NCBI RefSeq assembly: GCF_014174355.1
Contig: NZ_JABEQF010000016.1
Span: 1 to 64,000 of the forward strand
Reading direction: 5' to 3'
Length of the DNA: 64,000 nucleotides
From: Gluconacetobacter azotocaptans
GTDB taxonomy: Bacteria; Pseudomonadota; Alphaproteobacteria; Acetobacterales; Acetobacteraceae
Notes under the pieces: generated by a model
Told to the model about the DNA's origin: nothing
What the model saw: only the letters and a program-made list of their open reading frames with translations
The model's database searches: none
Position numbers and translations under genes: made by a program
In this document: piece after piece, positions 16,945 to 26,202 of the stretch
Position numbering within the stretch: the stretch's first letter is position 1
How the letters are laid out: each line of letters begins with the position of its first letter

Positions 16945-18768
16945 ATGGAAGACACCGGGATGGACGAAGCGGATCTGGTGCTGGGCGTGCGCACCAGCCT
17001 CGGCGGCCGGCGCTGGCGGTGGCGCGACCGGCTGCTGGCCGACCCGGACGGCCGGGCCGGGCTGATGATCGCGCAGCAGGCCGGCGTGCCGGAGATCGTC
17101 GGCCGGATGCTGGCCGCACGCGGCCTGGACGGACGCACGGCGGCCAATTTCCTGGACCCCACCCTGCGCGCCCTGATGCCCGATCCGTCCGCCCTGCGCG
17201 ACATGGACGCCGCTGCCGCCCGGTTGGCCGACGCGGCGCGCTGGGGAGAAACGGTGGGGGTATTTGGCGATTACGACGTCGATGGGGCCTGCGCGGCGGC
17301 CGTGATGACGCAATTGCTGCGCGGCCTGGGCTGCCCGGTGACGACGCATGTGCCTGACCGGATGACCGAGGGCTACGGCCCCAACGTCCCGGCGCTGGAC
17401 GGGCTGGTGGCGCGGGGGGCGACGCTGATCGTCTGCGTCGATTGCGGCACGGCGGCGGCCGACGTGCTGGCGACCCTGGCCGGCCGGGCCGACATCGTGG
17501 TGCTGGACCACCATAAGGCCGAAGGCCCGCCGCCGCCGGTCCTGGCCACCGTCAATCCCAACCGGCTGGATTGCGACTCCGGCCAGCGCGGCCTGTGCGC
17601 GGCGGGGGTCGCGTTCCTGACGGCGGTGGCGACCCTGCGGGCGCTGCGTCGCGCGGGCTGGTTCGCCGGCCGGCCGGAACCCGATCTGATAGCCTTGCTG
17701 GATGTGGTCGCGCTGGCGACCGTGTGCGACGTGATGCCGCTGACCGGTCTGAACCGCGCGCTGGTAACGCAGGGGCTGAAGATCATGGCGCGACGGCAGC
17801 GCACCGGCCTGGACGCACTGCTGGAGGTCGCGGGCGCGCGCGATCCGCTGTCGGCCTTTACCTGCGGGTTCGCGCTGGGGCCGCGCATCAATGCCGGCGG
17901 GCGCATCGCCGAATCGGGCCTGGGGCTGGAATTGCTGCTGTGCGATGACGCGGTCGAGGCCCGGCGCCTGGCCGAGCGTCTGGACGCCGTCAATCGCCGC
18001 CGCCAGACGGTGGAAACCGGCATCCTGGACCGCGCGATGGAGGCCGCCGAGGCCCAGCGCGCGGCGGGGCACCCGGTGCTGGTGCTGTCGGGCCAGGACT
18101 GGCACCCCGGCGTGGTGGGCATCGTCGCGGGCCGCATCAAGGAACGGTTCAACCGCCCCGTCCTGGTGGGGGCGGAACTGGAGGATGGCACCGTCAAGGG
18201 ATCGGGGCGCTCGGTCGCGGATATCGACCTGGGCGCCGCCATCATCGCGGCGCGTCAGGCCGGATTGCTGACGACGGGCGGCGGCCATGCGATGGCGGCC
18301 GGCTTCTCGCTGCCGCGCGTGGGCGTCGCGGCGCTGCACGATTTCCTGAACGATCGGCTGGCGGCGGCGGCGGCACTGCCCGACGCAGTGGACCTGCCGA
18401 TCGAAGGCGTGATCCATGTCGCGGGCGCCACCACCGAACTGGCGGCCGAGATCGGGCGTCTGGCCCCCTTCGGCGCGGGCAATGACGAACCGCTGCTGGC
18501 CATCCCGCGCGTGCGGGTGGTGCGCGCCGACCGGATCGGGCGTGAGGGCAACACCCTGCGCGTGCTGGTCGAAGGCGAAGGCGGCGGCCCGCGCCTGAAG
18601 GCGCTGCTGTTCCGCGCCGACGACCACCCCGCCGCCGCGATCCTGGAAGACCGCAACGCCCCGCCCCTGCATCTGGCGGGCTGGCTGCGCGCGGAAAGCT
18701 GGAACGGACGGGTCAGCGCCGGCTTCTTTATCCGCGACGTGGCGATGGTCGCGCACCCGCCCCGGTGA
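16945..18768 (+). CDS. recJ: single-stranded-DNA-specific exonuclease RecJ
   Basis: About 607 residues from the ATG at 16945; starts at 16816 or 16960 are also in frame and the N-terminus is uncertain. DHH-family motifs are all present: VFGDYDVDGACAAA (motif I), VCVDCGTAA (motif II), VVLDHHKAE (motif III, the name-giving DHH) and VCDVMPLTGLN (motif IV). The DHHA1 domain has GGGHAMAAGFSL and the OB-fold region lies at the C-terminus. RecJ degrades 5' single-stranded DNA ends in recombination and mismatch or base excision repair. The length is normal for alphaproteobacterial RecJ. Confidence 0.95.
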   Translation: MEDTGMDEADLVLGVRTSLGGRRWRWRDRLLADPDGRAGLMIAQQAGVPEIVGRMLAARGLDGRTAANFLDPTLRALMPDPSALRDMDAAAARLADAARWGETVGVFGDYDVDGACAAAVMTQLLRGLGCPVTTHVPDRMTEGYGPNVPALDGLVARGATLIVCVDCGTAAADVLATLAGRADIVVLDHHKAEGPPPPVLATVNPNRLDCDSGQRGLCAAGVAFLTAVATLRALRRAGWFAGRPEPDLIALLDVVALATVCDVMPLTGLNRALVTQGLKIMARRQRTGLDALLEVAGARDPLSAFTCGFALGPRINAGGRIAESGLGLELLLCDDAVEARRLAERLDAVNRRRQTVETGILDRAMEAAEAQRAAGHPVLVLSGQDWHPGVVGIVAGRIKERFNRPVLVGAELEDGTVKGSGRSVADIDLGAAIIAARQAGLLTTGGGHAMAAGFSLPRVGVAALHDFLNDRLAAAAALPDAVDLPIEGVIHVAGATTELAAEIGRLAPFGAGNDEPLLAIPRVRVVRADRIGREGNTLRVLVEGEGGGPRLKALLFRADDHPAAAILEDRNAPPLHLAGWLRAESWNGRVSAGFFIRDVAMVAHPPR

Positions 18769-18849
18769 CTGCGACCATAAAATCACCCCGATCCGATCTT
18801 GGGGCTTGACCGCCCGCCCCGACCGCGATACCAACCCGCCAAGCCTGAT

Positions 18850-18925
18850 GTCCCATTCGTCTAGAGGCCTAGGACGCCGCCCTCTCACGGCGGCAACAGG
18901 GGTTCGAATCCCCTATGGGACGCCA
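18850..18925 (+). tRNA. tRNA-Glu (anticodon CTC)
   Basis: A 76-base cloverleaf with encoded CCA. Acceptor arms GTCCCAT (18850-18856) and ATGGGAC (18915-18921) pair fully. The anticodon stem is CCGCC/GGCGG with loop CTCTCAC, placing CTC as anticodon (reads GAG, glutamate). The T-arm is AGGGG TTCGAAT CCCCT, the discriminator base is G, and the 3' end is CCA. It sits at the exact left edge of the accessory region, a common integration site for genomic islands. Confidence 0.95.
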
Positions 18926-19240
18926 AGGCTAAAATTTCCATTATAAATCAATATCTTGATCGGGCGTTTAGAAACGCCGGGATTGAGTTTTACACGCACG
19001 ATCCGCTCCATGGCCTCGTGCGCAAGGCCCACTTGGTCAGCGGGCGCGCGTGTGGCGCTTCGCCTCAGGCAGAGTCTTGTAGCCGGTGATGGCCAAGGGG
19101 CGCCTGCGCGTGCTGGCGCTTCAGAGCACGCTGGACCTTACAGAAGAAGATTGGCGAGCGCTTACCGGCCGTATCTGCACAATCGCATACACCACGCTCT
19201 CCTCCCGGACGCCGCACCGGCGCCCGGAAGCGGCCCAACG
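18926..19240. other. junction region after tRNA-Glu, no supported gene
   Basis: About 315 bases with an AT-rich start (TAAAATTTCCATTATAAATC) and a hairpin at 18963-18978. Short open frames (for example from 19086) show no recognisable family and no ribosome site. It may hold remnants left by the event that placed the accessory genes here. Confidence 0.5.
18963..18978 (+). terminator. possible terminator downstream of tRNA-Glu
   Basis: A 6-bp stem GGCGTT/AACGCC with TAGA loop, about 37 bases after the tRNA end, followed by GGGATTGAGTTTT. The stem is short and the T-run is weak, so this is only a candidate. Confidence 0.35.
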
Positions 19241-20188
19241 TCACGTATTCTTCGGATCTACGCTGCGGAAGCCATAGGTCCTGTATTCGGTCGAAACGTG
19301 ATTACCATTCACATGCACGACCATGTACCCCTCGGGGGTTCCCAGATGCGTGCCGTGCCACCAGTTGCCGCTCACCGCGCCGCCGGTAATGAAGGGAATG
19401 CCACCGTGCACCACCCGCTCCAGAACATGCGTATGGCCCTGAAGAACCGCCAGCACATTATGTGAGGCGATGAGTTGCAGGATTTCGCGCGTGTTGACCG
19501 TGCTCAACGCCTGGTGCTTGAAAAGAGAGGGGCTCTCGTCGGCATAGGTGTAGAAGGCCGTCACGATTGGAATATGCGACGATATGATCAGCGGCGTTCC
19601 GGTCGGGATGGCCGAGAGATAGGCCTTGAGCCAGGCAACCTGCTCCGCGCTGATCCTTCCTTCGTAATCCCGGTCGGGGGTGATGGTGACCGAGTCGAGA
19701 ACGATGAAATGCACCCCCTTGTGCACGAAGGCGTAATACGTCTCGCCAAACGCCTTGCGGAAATAGTTCTTGCCGAACTCCGGGTCTCCCGTCGAGCAAC
19801 CGCTGCTGGCATAGACACCGAAGCAATCGTGATTGCCGACCGTGTGATACACCTTCTTGCCAAGAATCTGCTCGGTCATTTCGTACAGATCCAGCAGTTT
19901 TCCTGCTCTTTCATGCGTGACCTCCATGGCGTCGAAGACATGGTCGCCACCTTGGAGGACAAAATCGGCCGCCTCACCCGACGCCTGACGGAAGCACATC
20001 CTGCAGCCCTTCTGCGCATCGAGCTCGGGCTGCAGGTGCGTGTCCGTGATGAAGAGAAACGAAAACTTCTCTCGTGTCCCGGTGTCAGCACCGCCCGCGA
20101 ATGCGGGCGGCGTTCCCAGTAACGACGTTCCGAGCGCAGCCGAAGCCGAAAGCAGCGCTTCGCGCCGGCGAATGATTGTATTTGCCAT
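19241..20188 (-). CDS. exported calcineurin-like metallophosphoesterase
   Basis: A 315-residue protein with a Tat-like signal (RRREALLSASAALG, residues 7-20; cleavage near AFAGG). The metal ligands are in canonical order: Asp49 and His51 (ITDTHL), Asp82 (GGDH), Asn119-His120-Asp121 (VGNHDC), a His in SSHIP, and the terminal GHTHV. The start at 20188 has GGAAGGGG seven bases upstream. It hydrolyses a phosphomono- or diester outside the cytoplasm. It is the last gene after a TonB receptor with STN domain, FecR and ECF sigma. This gene order repeats the system at 3.2-8.5 kb, but with an unrelated phosphatase fold. Confidence 0.88.
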   Translation of the reverse strand: MANTIIRRREALLSASAALGTSLLGTPPAFAGGADTGTREKFSFLFITDTHLQPELDAQKGCRMCFRQASGEAADFVLQGGDHVFDAMEVTHERAGKLLDLYEMTEQILGKKVYHTVGNHDCFGVYASSGCSTGDPEFGKNYFRKAFGETYYAFVHKGVHFIVLDSVTITPDRDYEGRISAEQVAWLKAYLSAIPTGTPLIISSHIPIVTAFYTYADESPSLFKHQALSTVNTREILQLIASHNVLAVLQGHTHVLERVVHGGIPFITGGAVSGNWWHGTHLGTPEGYMVVHVNGNHVSTEYRTYGFRSVDPKNT

Positions 20189-20226
20189 GACAGCCCCTTC
20201 CGGAAACATAAATCAACTTCGGCCGA

Positions 20227-22764
20227 TCAAAAGAAATGCTTGCTGAGCGTGAAGAATACCTGCCGCGGCGGCGCGGCCTGCAGCGTCTGGTAGGTTCCGC
20301 CCGGATCGGAATTGACAAACCCCGTCGTGCCGACACTCGAGATGTAGCGCTTGTCGAAAAGGTTCACGACGTTCACCTGGGCTTCGAGGTTGTTCAACCA
20401 GCCCTGACGGTGGAAACGGTATCCGGCGGCGAGGTTGAAGACGATCCTCCCTTTGATCGGGGAATCATTGAGGTAGGTATAGAAGCGGCGACTCTGATAC
20501 TGCCCGCTGAACTGGCCCCAGACCGTGCCGTCGTCATAGGCCAGCTTTACATTGCCGATGTTGCGCGGCGCCGCCACGACCTGCTTGCCTTTGATCGGCA
20601 CGACGACGGAACTTCCGGGCACGGCGATATTGTCATCATAATGCGCGTCGTTATACGACCAGGCCCCATACAGCGACCAATTGCGGGCGAAGCGCCAGTT
20701 TGCAGCGGTTTCGACACCGCGCGACGTGACGCTGCCGACGTTTTCAAGCACGTTCTGGTTTCCAACGATCACCGAGCTGATCGACGACGCCAGAAGCCTG
20801 TTGGCGAAATTGACATAATATCCGGTCAGCGAGAACTGCAGCGCCGCATTGTGGAAGCGGTAGCCCACTTCTTCCGTGTTGGTCGTCTCGGGCTTCAAAT
20901 TCCCATGCACGTAGTCAAAACCGGCCTGCGTGGTCGAGAAAGGACCGGTCGATGCCGACGCGGTGTAGGCCGCCATGTTCCGCGTGAAATCGGCGAAGAC
21001 TTCGTTGTGACTATCGAACGTATAGAGAGCGCCTGCCTGCGGGAGAAAACCGTTGGACGCCGATATCGACGCGTTGATCGGGTTTTTGCTTGAAATGGTT
21101 TGGGCCGAGCTGTCGGAAACGAGAGACTTGAATCCGGCGTTCAGGCGCAATTTTGGCGTCACGCGCCAGGTATCGCCAATGTGGAACTGATAGACCTTGG
21201 TGCGGAACACATATTGCCACTGCACGTCGAACGGATTGTCGTAGAATCTCTCGAAATCGTCCGGTGCTACGCCCGCCTGAAGCGGGTAGAGCTTCGCGGC
21301 CTGGCTGAACAGGTTATGCTCGAACCAGAAGCCGGCTTCGATGCGGTGATGCCGAAACCTGTAGGCAAGGCTCGTTGTGACGCCCTCGCGATGCATGTTG
21401 TATTCGGTCGTGGACACGGACAGGGGCGAACCCCCGAACTCAGCCGGTGTGGGGTCGTAGGGGTCCGCCCAGGTCCCGGGGCCCCGATCGAGATGTCCGT
21501 ACACCGTGGTCGCGCCGCTGAGATGGGACGAGATGTCGTAATCGATCCGTCCATACCCCAGCACGTCCTGGCGGACGCCACCGCCCCGATAGTATGTATC
21601 GTCCGCGCTCTGATAGGGGGCGGGAATCGGCGTGCCGTTCTGGACGGCTCGGGCAATCTGTTCGGCCAGGGCGTAATTTCTGCTGATATCGTCATGATCA
21701 TAGCCAAATCGGCCAATCAGGGACTTCGACAGGTCGAGATAGTCGTCCTCTCGTCGGTCATCGAGGTCGAGGTAGGTCGTTACCCTCACCGCGCTGCCGA
21801 GCGGCTGGATATATTTGATGTTAAGCTGCTGCTGCTTCTGCTGGCCCCAGCCCTTCCATTTGTCCGCGAACTGGTAATCATAGCTGATGTAGGCCTTGCC
21901 GCCACCGGGCAGGATACCCGTATTCACGCGCGCAAAGGTCCGCCACATGTTCGAACTGCCGACCGAGCCGGCAACATCCACCCCATAGTGATCCGTGGGA
22001 TCGATCGAGGTGAACTGGATCGTCCCCCCCAGATTGCTGGTCGAGGCCGTACCCAGCGCGCCCGCCCCCTGCGCCAGGGTGACGGGGCCGTTGTTCTCGT
22101 TTTCGAGCGCGCGCCCGATGCTCAGGCCGTTGTTGTTGCGATATTGCATATTGCCAAGCGGCACGCCATCGAGCGTGTATCCCAGCTGGTCGGTAATGAA
22201 CCCGCGCACCGTTATCTGCTGCGCCCACTCGTAGGCACCCAGCGGGTCCGACGACTGGAAATTCACGCCCGGCAGTTCGGACAATGTCGCCAGAGGCGAC
22301 GTGCCCGGCACGGATTTGCGCAACTCGGCCCGCGACAGGATCTGAACCTGGCGGGAATGTCCGGCGCCCAGTACGATGACGCTCTCGGAAGCGCCGGCAT
22401 CCGCCTTGCCTTGGCCGCCACCCTTGCGGGAATTGCCGGTCGCATCAGGGGCGGGTGCGCTTTCGATCAGGATGGTTCCATCAGCTTGATGCAGACTTTC
22501 CAACCCGGTACCCAGCAGCAATGTCGAGAGCGCCGCGTCAGGCTCCAGCACCCCTTTGACCGGATGAGCAATTACGCCGTTGGCTGTGGCCGCTTTCAAC
22601 ACGATCCTGACATTGGCCTGGCGACCGTAAGCAAGAATCGCATCCGCAACAGGCTGACGTGGCAGATCGAACGCGGCAGGACGGGCCTGCGCGGCAGAGA
22701 GGAACGGCAGGAACGTGCCGAGGCACGAACAGAGAACGAGGGCCTGGCGATATGTCGGTTTCAC
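20227..22764 (-). CDS. TonB-dependent outer-membrane receptor with STN domain (second system)
   Basis: An 845-residue protein. It has a signal peptide (cleaved near AQARPAA, residues 24-30), an STN domain about 32-100 (VADAILAYGRQANVRIVLKA, then LLLGTGLESLHQADGT), and a Gly/Ala linker. The plug domain (LATLSELPGVNFQSSDP, ITVRGFITDQLGYTLDGVPL, about 150-250) and a barrel ending in the typical terminal phenylalanine (FTLSKHFF) follow. It lies 38 bases upstream of the phosphoesterase gene and 115 bases downstream of fecR. Substrate is unknown; the linked phosphoesterase suggests a phosphorylated ligand. Confidence 0.93.
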   Translation of the reverse strand: MKPTYRQALVLCSCLGTFLPFLSAAQARPAAFDLPRQPVADAILAYGRQANVRIVLKAATANGVIAHPVKGVLEPDAALSTLLLGTGLESLHQADGTILIESAPAPDATGNSRKGGGQGKADAGASESVIVLGAGHSRQVQILSRAELRKSVPGTSPLATLSELPGVNFQSSDPLGAYEWAQQITVRGFITDQLGYTLDGVPLGNMQYRNNNGLSIGRALENENNGPVTLAQGAGALGTASTSNLGGTIQFTSIDPTDHYGVDVAGSVGSSNMWRTFARVNTGILPGGGKAYISYDYQFADKWKGWGQQKQQQLNIKYIQPLGSAVRVTTYLDLDDRREDDYLDLSKSLIGRFGYDHDDISRNYALAEQIARAVQNGTPIPAPYQSADDTYYRGGGVRQDVLGYGRIDYDISSHLSGATTVYGHLDRGPGTWADPYDPTPAEFGGSPLSVSTTEYNMHREGVTTSLAYRFRHHRIEAGFWFEHNLFSQAAKLYPLQAGVAPDDFERFYDNPFDVQWQYVFRTKVYQFHIGDTWRVTPKLRLNAGFKSLVSDSSAQTISSKNPINASISASNGFLPQAGALYTFDSHNEVFADFTRNMAAYTASASTGPFSTTQAGFDYVHGNLKPETTNTEEVGYRFHNAALQFSLTGYYVNFANRLLASSISSVIVGNQNVLENVGSVTSRGVETAANWRFARNWSLYGAWSYNDAHYDDNIAVPGSSVVVPIKGKQVVAAPRNIGNVKLAYDDGTVWGQFSGQYQSRRFYTYLNDSPIKGRIVFNLAAGYRFHRQGWLNNLEAQVNVVNLFDKRYISSVGTTGFVNSDPGGTYQTLQAAPPRQVFFTLSKHFF

Positions 22765-22879
22765 AGCAATCCGCTTCCTGGCTGAATGAGCGTTTCAACG
22801 GAAGGATGCGTAGGAGAGCTGAATCCGCCGCAACGCACATCAGGAAGATTGTGAAACCTTCATGACAGGCTGAACGATT

Positions 22880-23887
22880 TCAAAATATGTCGATTTTATC
22901 CGGTGATTCGACGTGTTCCGCCCCCAGGATCGAGCAGACCGCGCGTGCGAACGCGGACGGATCGCTCAGACGAAACACGCCGACCAGACGCTGCGCTGAC
23001 AACGCTGCGCCATGCACCACAATGCGACGCTGATTGTAGAGATTGAGAATTGCGGCAGCCTCGGCCAATGTTTCCGTGCGCAATTCGAGTGTATCGCGAC
23101 TCCAGGCCGTCCGGCGATACATCTCATCGGCGGACAGCGTCCCCACGCGCGGCGGCATGCCGTCGCCCGCACGCATCCATTGACCCGTTCCGAGGGACCA
23201 TTCTTGCGATCCGGCATCGGCGCGCACCGCGCCGGCCAGGACAAGTATTTCGGTAGCGCGGGCCGATTGCTGAACCACGAAAGACGCGGCAGCGGGAAAA
23301 ATCAGCGTCTGTCCCGCCTTCATCACGGGCGCATTCGACCGACCTGCGGTCCAGTCACCTCGAACCCGCCCGCACAGCAGCCGGGTCTCGACCGGACGCC
23401 CCTGCTGCACGTATCCCATCAGTAAAGTGTCGCGATCAAGGATAAGGCGACCACCTGGCAAGGGCACGGGGGCCGAGGCGCCGACGGTGGTACGCCAGAC
23501 ATGTTCATGCCCCTGCGAGCGCCCTGGCACCACCAGCGCGGCACATGCCGCGGCGGCCGCAAAGCGCATGACGTGCCGCCGCCCCTGGGACTGAGGGGCA
23601 CCAGGCGTAACCGCGGGCGGGGCTGGCGCATGAAGGGCACGGGCGCGATCCAGCGACAGCCAGATCGCCTGCGCCCTGACGAAAGCCCCCCGATGCCGCG
23701 TGTCCGACGCCAGCCACGCGTCAAGGGCCGCCTGCGCTTGGGCAGGCAGCGCCCCACGATCGAGGCGCGCAACCCAGCCGAACGCAATATCGTCCGGATT
23801 ATCCGGGGCGATGGTGCCGCCGGATGGATCGGTGTTGCGCCGTTTCACTCCGGGCCACCTCATTTTGGTCCGGGCCGCCCCGGCCAA
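22880..23887 (-). CDS. FecR-type anti-sigma factor (second system)
   Basis: A 335-residue protein in FecR order: DUF4880-type helices about 33-80 (FGWVARLDRGALPAQAQAAL, RHRGAFVRAQAIWL), a short transmembrane helix about 104-122, a periplasmic FecR beta domain about 128-250, and a C-terminal STN-like part (LAEAAAILNLYNQRRI). The frame overlaps the end of the sigma gene by up to 89 bases. An ATG at 23863 or a GTG at 23845 may be the real start. It should transmit receptor occupancy to the adjacent ECF sigma factor. Confidence 0.88.
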   Translation of the reverse strand: MAGAARTKMRWPGVKRRNTDPSGGTIAPDNPDDIAFGWVARLDRGALPAQAQAALDAWLASDTRHRGAFVRAQAIWLSLDRARALHAPAPPAVTPGAPQSQGRRHVMRFAAAAACAALVVPGRSQGHEHVWRTTVGASAPVPLPGGRLILDRDTLLMGYVQQGRPVETRLLCGRVRGDWTAGRSNAPVMKAGQTLIFPAAASFVVQQSARATEILVLAGAVRADAGSQEWSLGTGQWMRAGDGMPPRVGTLSADEMYRRTAWSRDTLELRTETLAEAAAILNLYNQRRIVVHGAALSAQRLVGVFRLSDPSAFARAVCSILGAEHVESPDKIDIF

Positions 23888-24386
23888 ACGCGCGTCCCAG
23901 CAGTCTCAGCGCACGCGCAAGCTGCTTTTCCACGACGTTTTCTGAAACGCCCAGATGATGCGCGACCTGTTTCTGCGACCATCCTTCGACCCTCCTCAAC
24001 ACCAGGACATCGCGGCATTTTTCCGGCAACTCCGCCATCGTCGCATGGAGCCGCGCCAGTTCCTGCCGGGCACCCACGACCTCATCGACCGGCGGTGCAT
24101 CTTCCATGATGCTTTGGGCGTCGAAATCCGCCAGTGCGACGATCGAAATAATTTTGGCGCGGCGATAGTGCTGCAGGACCAGGTTGCGCGCGACCGTAAA
24201 GAGATAGGCCCGTGGCGACTGGATATGTGCGACATCGGCCTCGATCAGGATGGCGTAGGTGTCCTGGACGATATCATCGACCTCGATGCCGGAAAGCCCA
24301 CGAAGCCACACGCGCAGATGCGGCTCATGCGGGAGAATGTGCTTTGCAATCCATTCCAGCCGGTCCGCCTGCACGACCATGTCCAC
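23799..24386 (-). CDS. FecI-type ECF sigma factor (second system)
   Basis: A 195-residue protein with region 2 (GIEVDDIVQDTYAILIE about 33-50; SPRAYLFTVARNLVLQHYRR about 57-76) and region 4 (CRDVLVLRRVEGWSQKQVAHHLGVSENVVEKQLARAL). It is first in the order sigma - FecR - STN receptor - phosphoesterase. The C-terminal tail past residue 170 is basic and overlaps fecR. Upstream, 24387-24648 carries no recognised gene and should hold its promoter. Confidence 0.92.
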   Translation of the reverse strand: MDMVVQADRLEWIAKHILPHEPHLRVWLRGLSGIEVDDIVQDTYAILIEADVAHIQSPRAYLFTVARNLVLQHYRRAKIISIVALADFDAQSIMEDAPPVDEVVGARQELARLHATMAELPEKCRDVLVLRRVEGWSQKQVAHHLGVSENVVEKQLARALRLLGRAFGRGGPDQNEVARSETAQHRSIRRHHRPG

Positions 24387-24648
24387 GGTACCTCAATGCC
24401 CACGCGATCCTGGCGGCGTGCGTAGCAGCTTCGCCGGTTCAGAAATGTGACATCTTGATGACGAGAGAGGATGCAGCCCCTCTCTCTACGGGTCATGTCC
24501 CGGCGGCGCTCGACAGGGCCAGCCAGCAGCCTCAGGCGCCGGGCCTCGGATTGCACCTCTGTTGTAACGAAGCAGGTTCGTCTACGTCGCCTGCGTCATC
24601 GACGTCCTCGGACGACCGCGTCATGCGCACCGGCTTCCCTTGTCCGCT

Positions 24649-25488
24649 TCAAAGCGTCGCGATCGGCAAATCCGGCAATGAACCCCATTCCGCCCACGAG
24701 CCATCATAAACCGCCCCGCGCGGAAAGCCCGCCACCACGAGTGCAGCCGCGAGAACACAGGCCGTCAGGCCGGACCCGCATGTCGTGATGACCGGCCGCC
24801 CCCCGTCCACGCCTTCCTGCTCCAGCCGGGCTCTGATGTCCGGCACGGGCAGAAAACGGTTTTCGGCATCGAGAAGTTCACCAAAGGGAACATTCCGCGA
24901 CCCCGGAATATGGCCGCTCCGGACGCCGGGGCGTGGCTCCTTCGCCGTTCCCGCAAAACGTGCTTTCGATCGCGCGTCGAGAATAACGGCATCGGACGTG
25001 CCCAGCAGAGACAGCACGTCCCCCAGCCCCTTGAGGCGGGTATAACGCGGGCTGGCGTAATAGGTCTTCGACACGGGTGCGGCCGCCGGGCCGCTTTCCA
25101 CAGGACCGTCGACCCGGCTCCATGCGGGCAGCCCACCATTCAGCACACGGATATTGGCATGACCGAACAAGTCGGCCAGCCACCAGCCCCGGCATGCCGA
25201 CGCGACACCCGTCTGGTCGTAGAAGACCACCTCGGATGACGTCTCGACACCCAACGCCCCGAACAGCCTGCCGAAACGCCCCTGACCGGGTACCATATGC
25301 GTCAGTGTCGTGTCGGGATCGGAGAAGCATTCGATGTCGAACCGGCGCGCCCCCACGATCCGGCGCGCCCGGAAATTTTCATCCGGGTCGAACGATTGCC
25401 CGGGCAATACGGATGTCGCATCCAGAATGACAAGACTCGGGCGCCCGATCCTGGCCACCAGCTCTTCGGCTTCGATCAACAAGGACAT
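24649..25488 (-). CDS. sseA: thiosulfate / 3-mercaptopyruvate sulfurtransferase (tandem rhodanese)
   Basis: A 279-residue protein with two rhodanese domains. The inactive N-terminal one runs about 1-125 (ILDATSVLPG, GARRFDIECFSDPD, GGLPAW). The catalytic C-terminal one runs about 150-279, with Cys237 in CGSGLTA, the loop type linked to 3-mercaptopyruvate preference. AAAGGAAAAG precedes the ATG at 25488, which supports this start over the longer frame from 25539. It transfers sulfane sulfur to cyanide or thiols. It is the promoter-distal member of a leftward gene set with a NIPSNAP protein, MFS carrier and FMN monooxygenase. Confidence 0.9.
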   Translation of the reverse strand: MSLLIEAEELVARIGRPSLVILDATSVLPGQSFDPDENFRARRIVGARRFDIECFSDPDTTLTHMVPGQGRFGRLFGALGVETSSEVVFYDQTGVASACRGWWLADLFGHANIRVLNGGLPAWSRVDGPVESGPAAAPVSKTYYASPRYTRLKGLGDVLSLLGTSDAVILDARSKARFAGTAKEPRPGVRSGHIPGSRNVPFGELLDAENRFLPVPDIRARLEQEGVDGGRPVITTCGSGLTACVLAAALVVAGFPRGAVYDGSWAEWGSLPDLPIATL

Positions 25489-25560
25489 TCGCTTTTCCTT
25501 TCCTCTCTTCCCGAGCAGACACGCCGGAAAATCCCGCACAATCCGCCCTGCGGCGGCCTG

Positions 25561-26175
25561 TCAACGCAAGGGTGAAAAGGCAACCGGAACCACTACTTGC
25601 GACCGCATATCCTCGGTCAGAAAGCCTGCCGAGCCGCGTGGCGGCCAGACACCTGCCGCAACCGCTTCCCTGCGGATGCGTGCACGCTCATCAAGGCTGC
25701 CGTAAGGCCAGATATGTGCAAACCGCGCAGGGCCATCCAGGCTATACATCGCCGTCAACAGGGGGGAGAGCGGTGTCCGACCGGGCAGCGTCTTCCTGAA
25801 ACCCTCGGCGACATCCGACAGATGGCCCGGACGGACATGGTAAGTCCGTATTTCGTAAATTTTTCCATATTCGCCGGGCTGGACACAGGGCAGAAACGGC
25901 AGGCCGCGCCAACTTTGGTACGAAACGTCGCGGACGCCGATCTCCCTGTCGGGAAAGAGACCCGATTCCAGCAAAGCCTGTCTTGCCTCGGCCAGATCGT
26001 CCATCAGCGCGAAGGCGCGCAAGATGATGATCTGGTTCAGCGGCCCGATTTCGCTCACCCAGCAGCCAAGGAAGGTTCCGCCGTCATTCAACGACAGAAG
26101 CAAGGGGTGAAGATCCGCCAGAACCTTCGTCTGTGTCCCCGGCAATACGGTGACCGTAATGGTTTCATACAGCAT
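25561..26175 (-). CDS. NIPSNAP-family protein
   Basis: A 204-residue protein made of two ferredoxin-like alpha-beta repeats. The first begins MLYETITVTVLPGTQTKVLA and the second IYEIRTYHVRPGHLSDVAEG, the latter a clear NIPSNAP signature. No signal peptide or membrane helix is seen. Bacterial NIPSNAP genes are often found with catabolic operons and their biochemical role is undefined. Here it lies between a sulfurtransferase and an MFS carrier, all on the same strand with short gaps, so it probably belongs to the same degradation pathway. Confidence 0.85.
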   Translation of the reverse strand: MLYETITVTVLPGTQTKVLADLHPLLLSLNDGGTFLGCWVSEIGPLNQIIILRAFALMDDLAEARQALLESGLFPDREIGVRDVSYQSWRGLPFLPCVQPGEYGKIYEIRTYHVRPGHLSDVAEGFRKTLPGRTPLSPLLTAMYSLDGPARFAHIWPYGSLDERARIRREAVAAGVWPPRGSAGFLTEDMRSQVVVPVAFSPLR

Positions 26176-26202
26176 CTGATAACCCTGTCGTCCGCTCGCG
26201 GA

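Noticed and set aside
18956-19465. Possible 169-codon gene after tRNA-Glu
   Set aside because: Translation is unlike any family and overlaps the end of the phosphoesterase gene on the other strand. It may contain remnants but cannot be supported.
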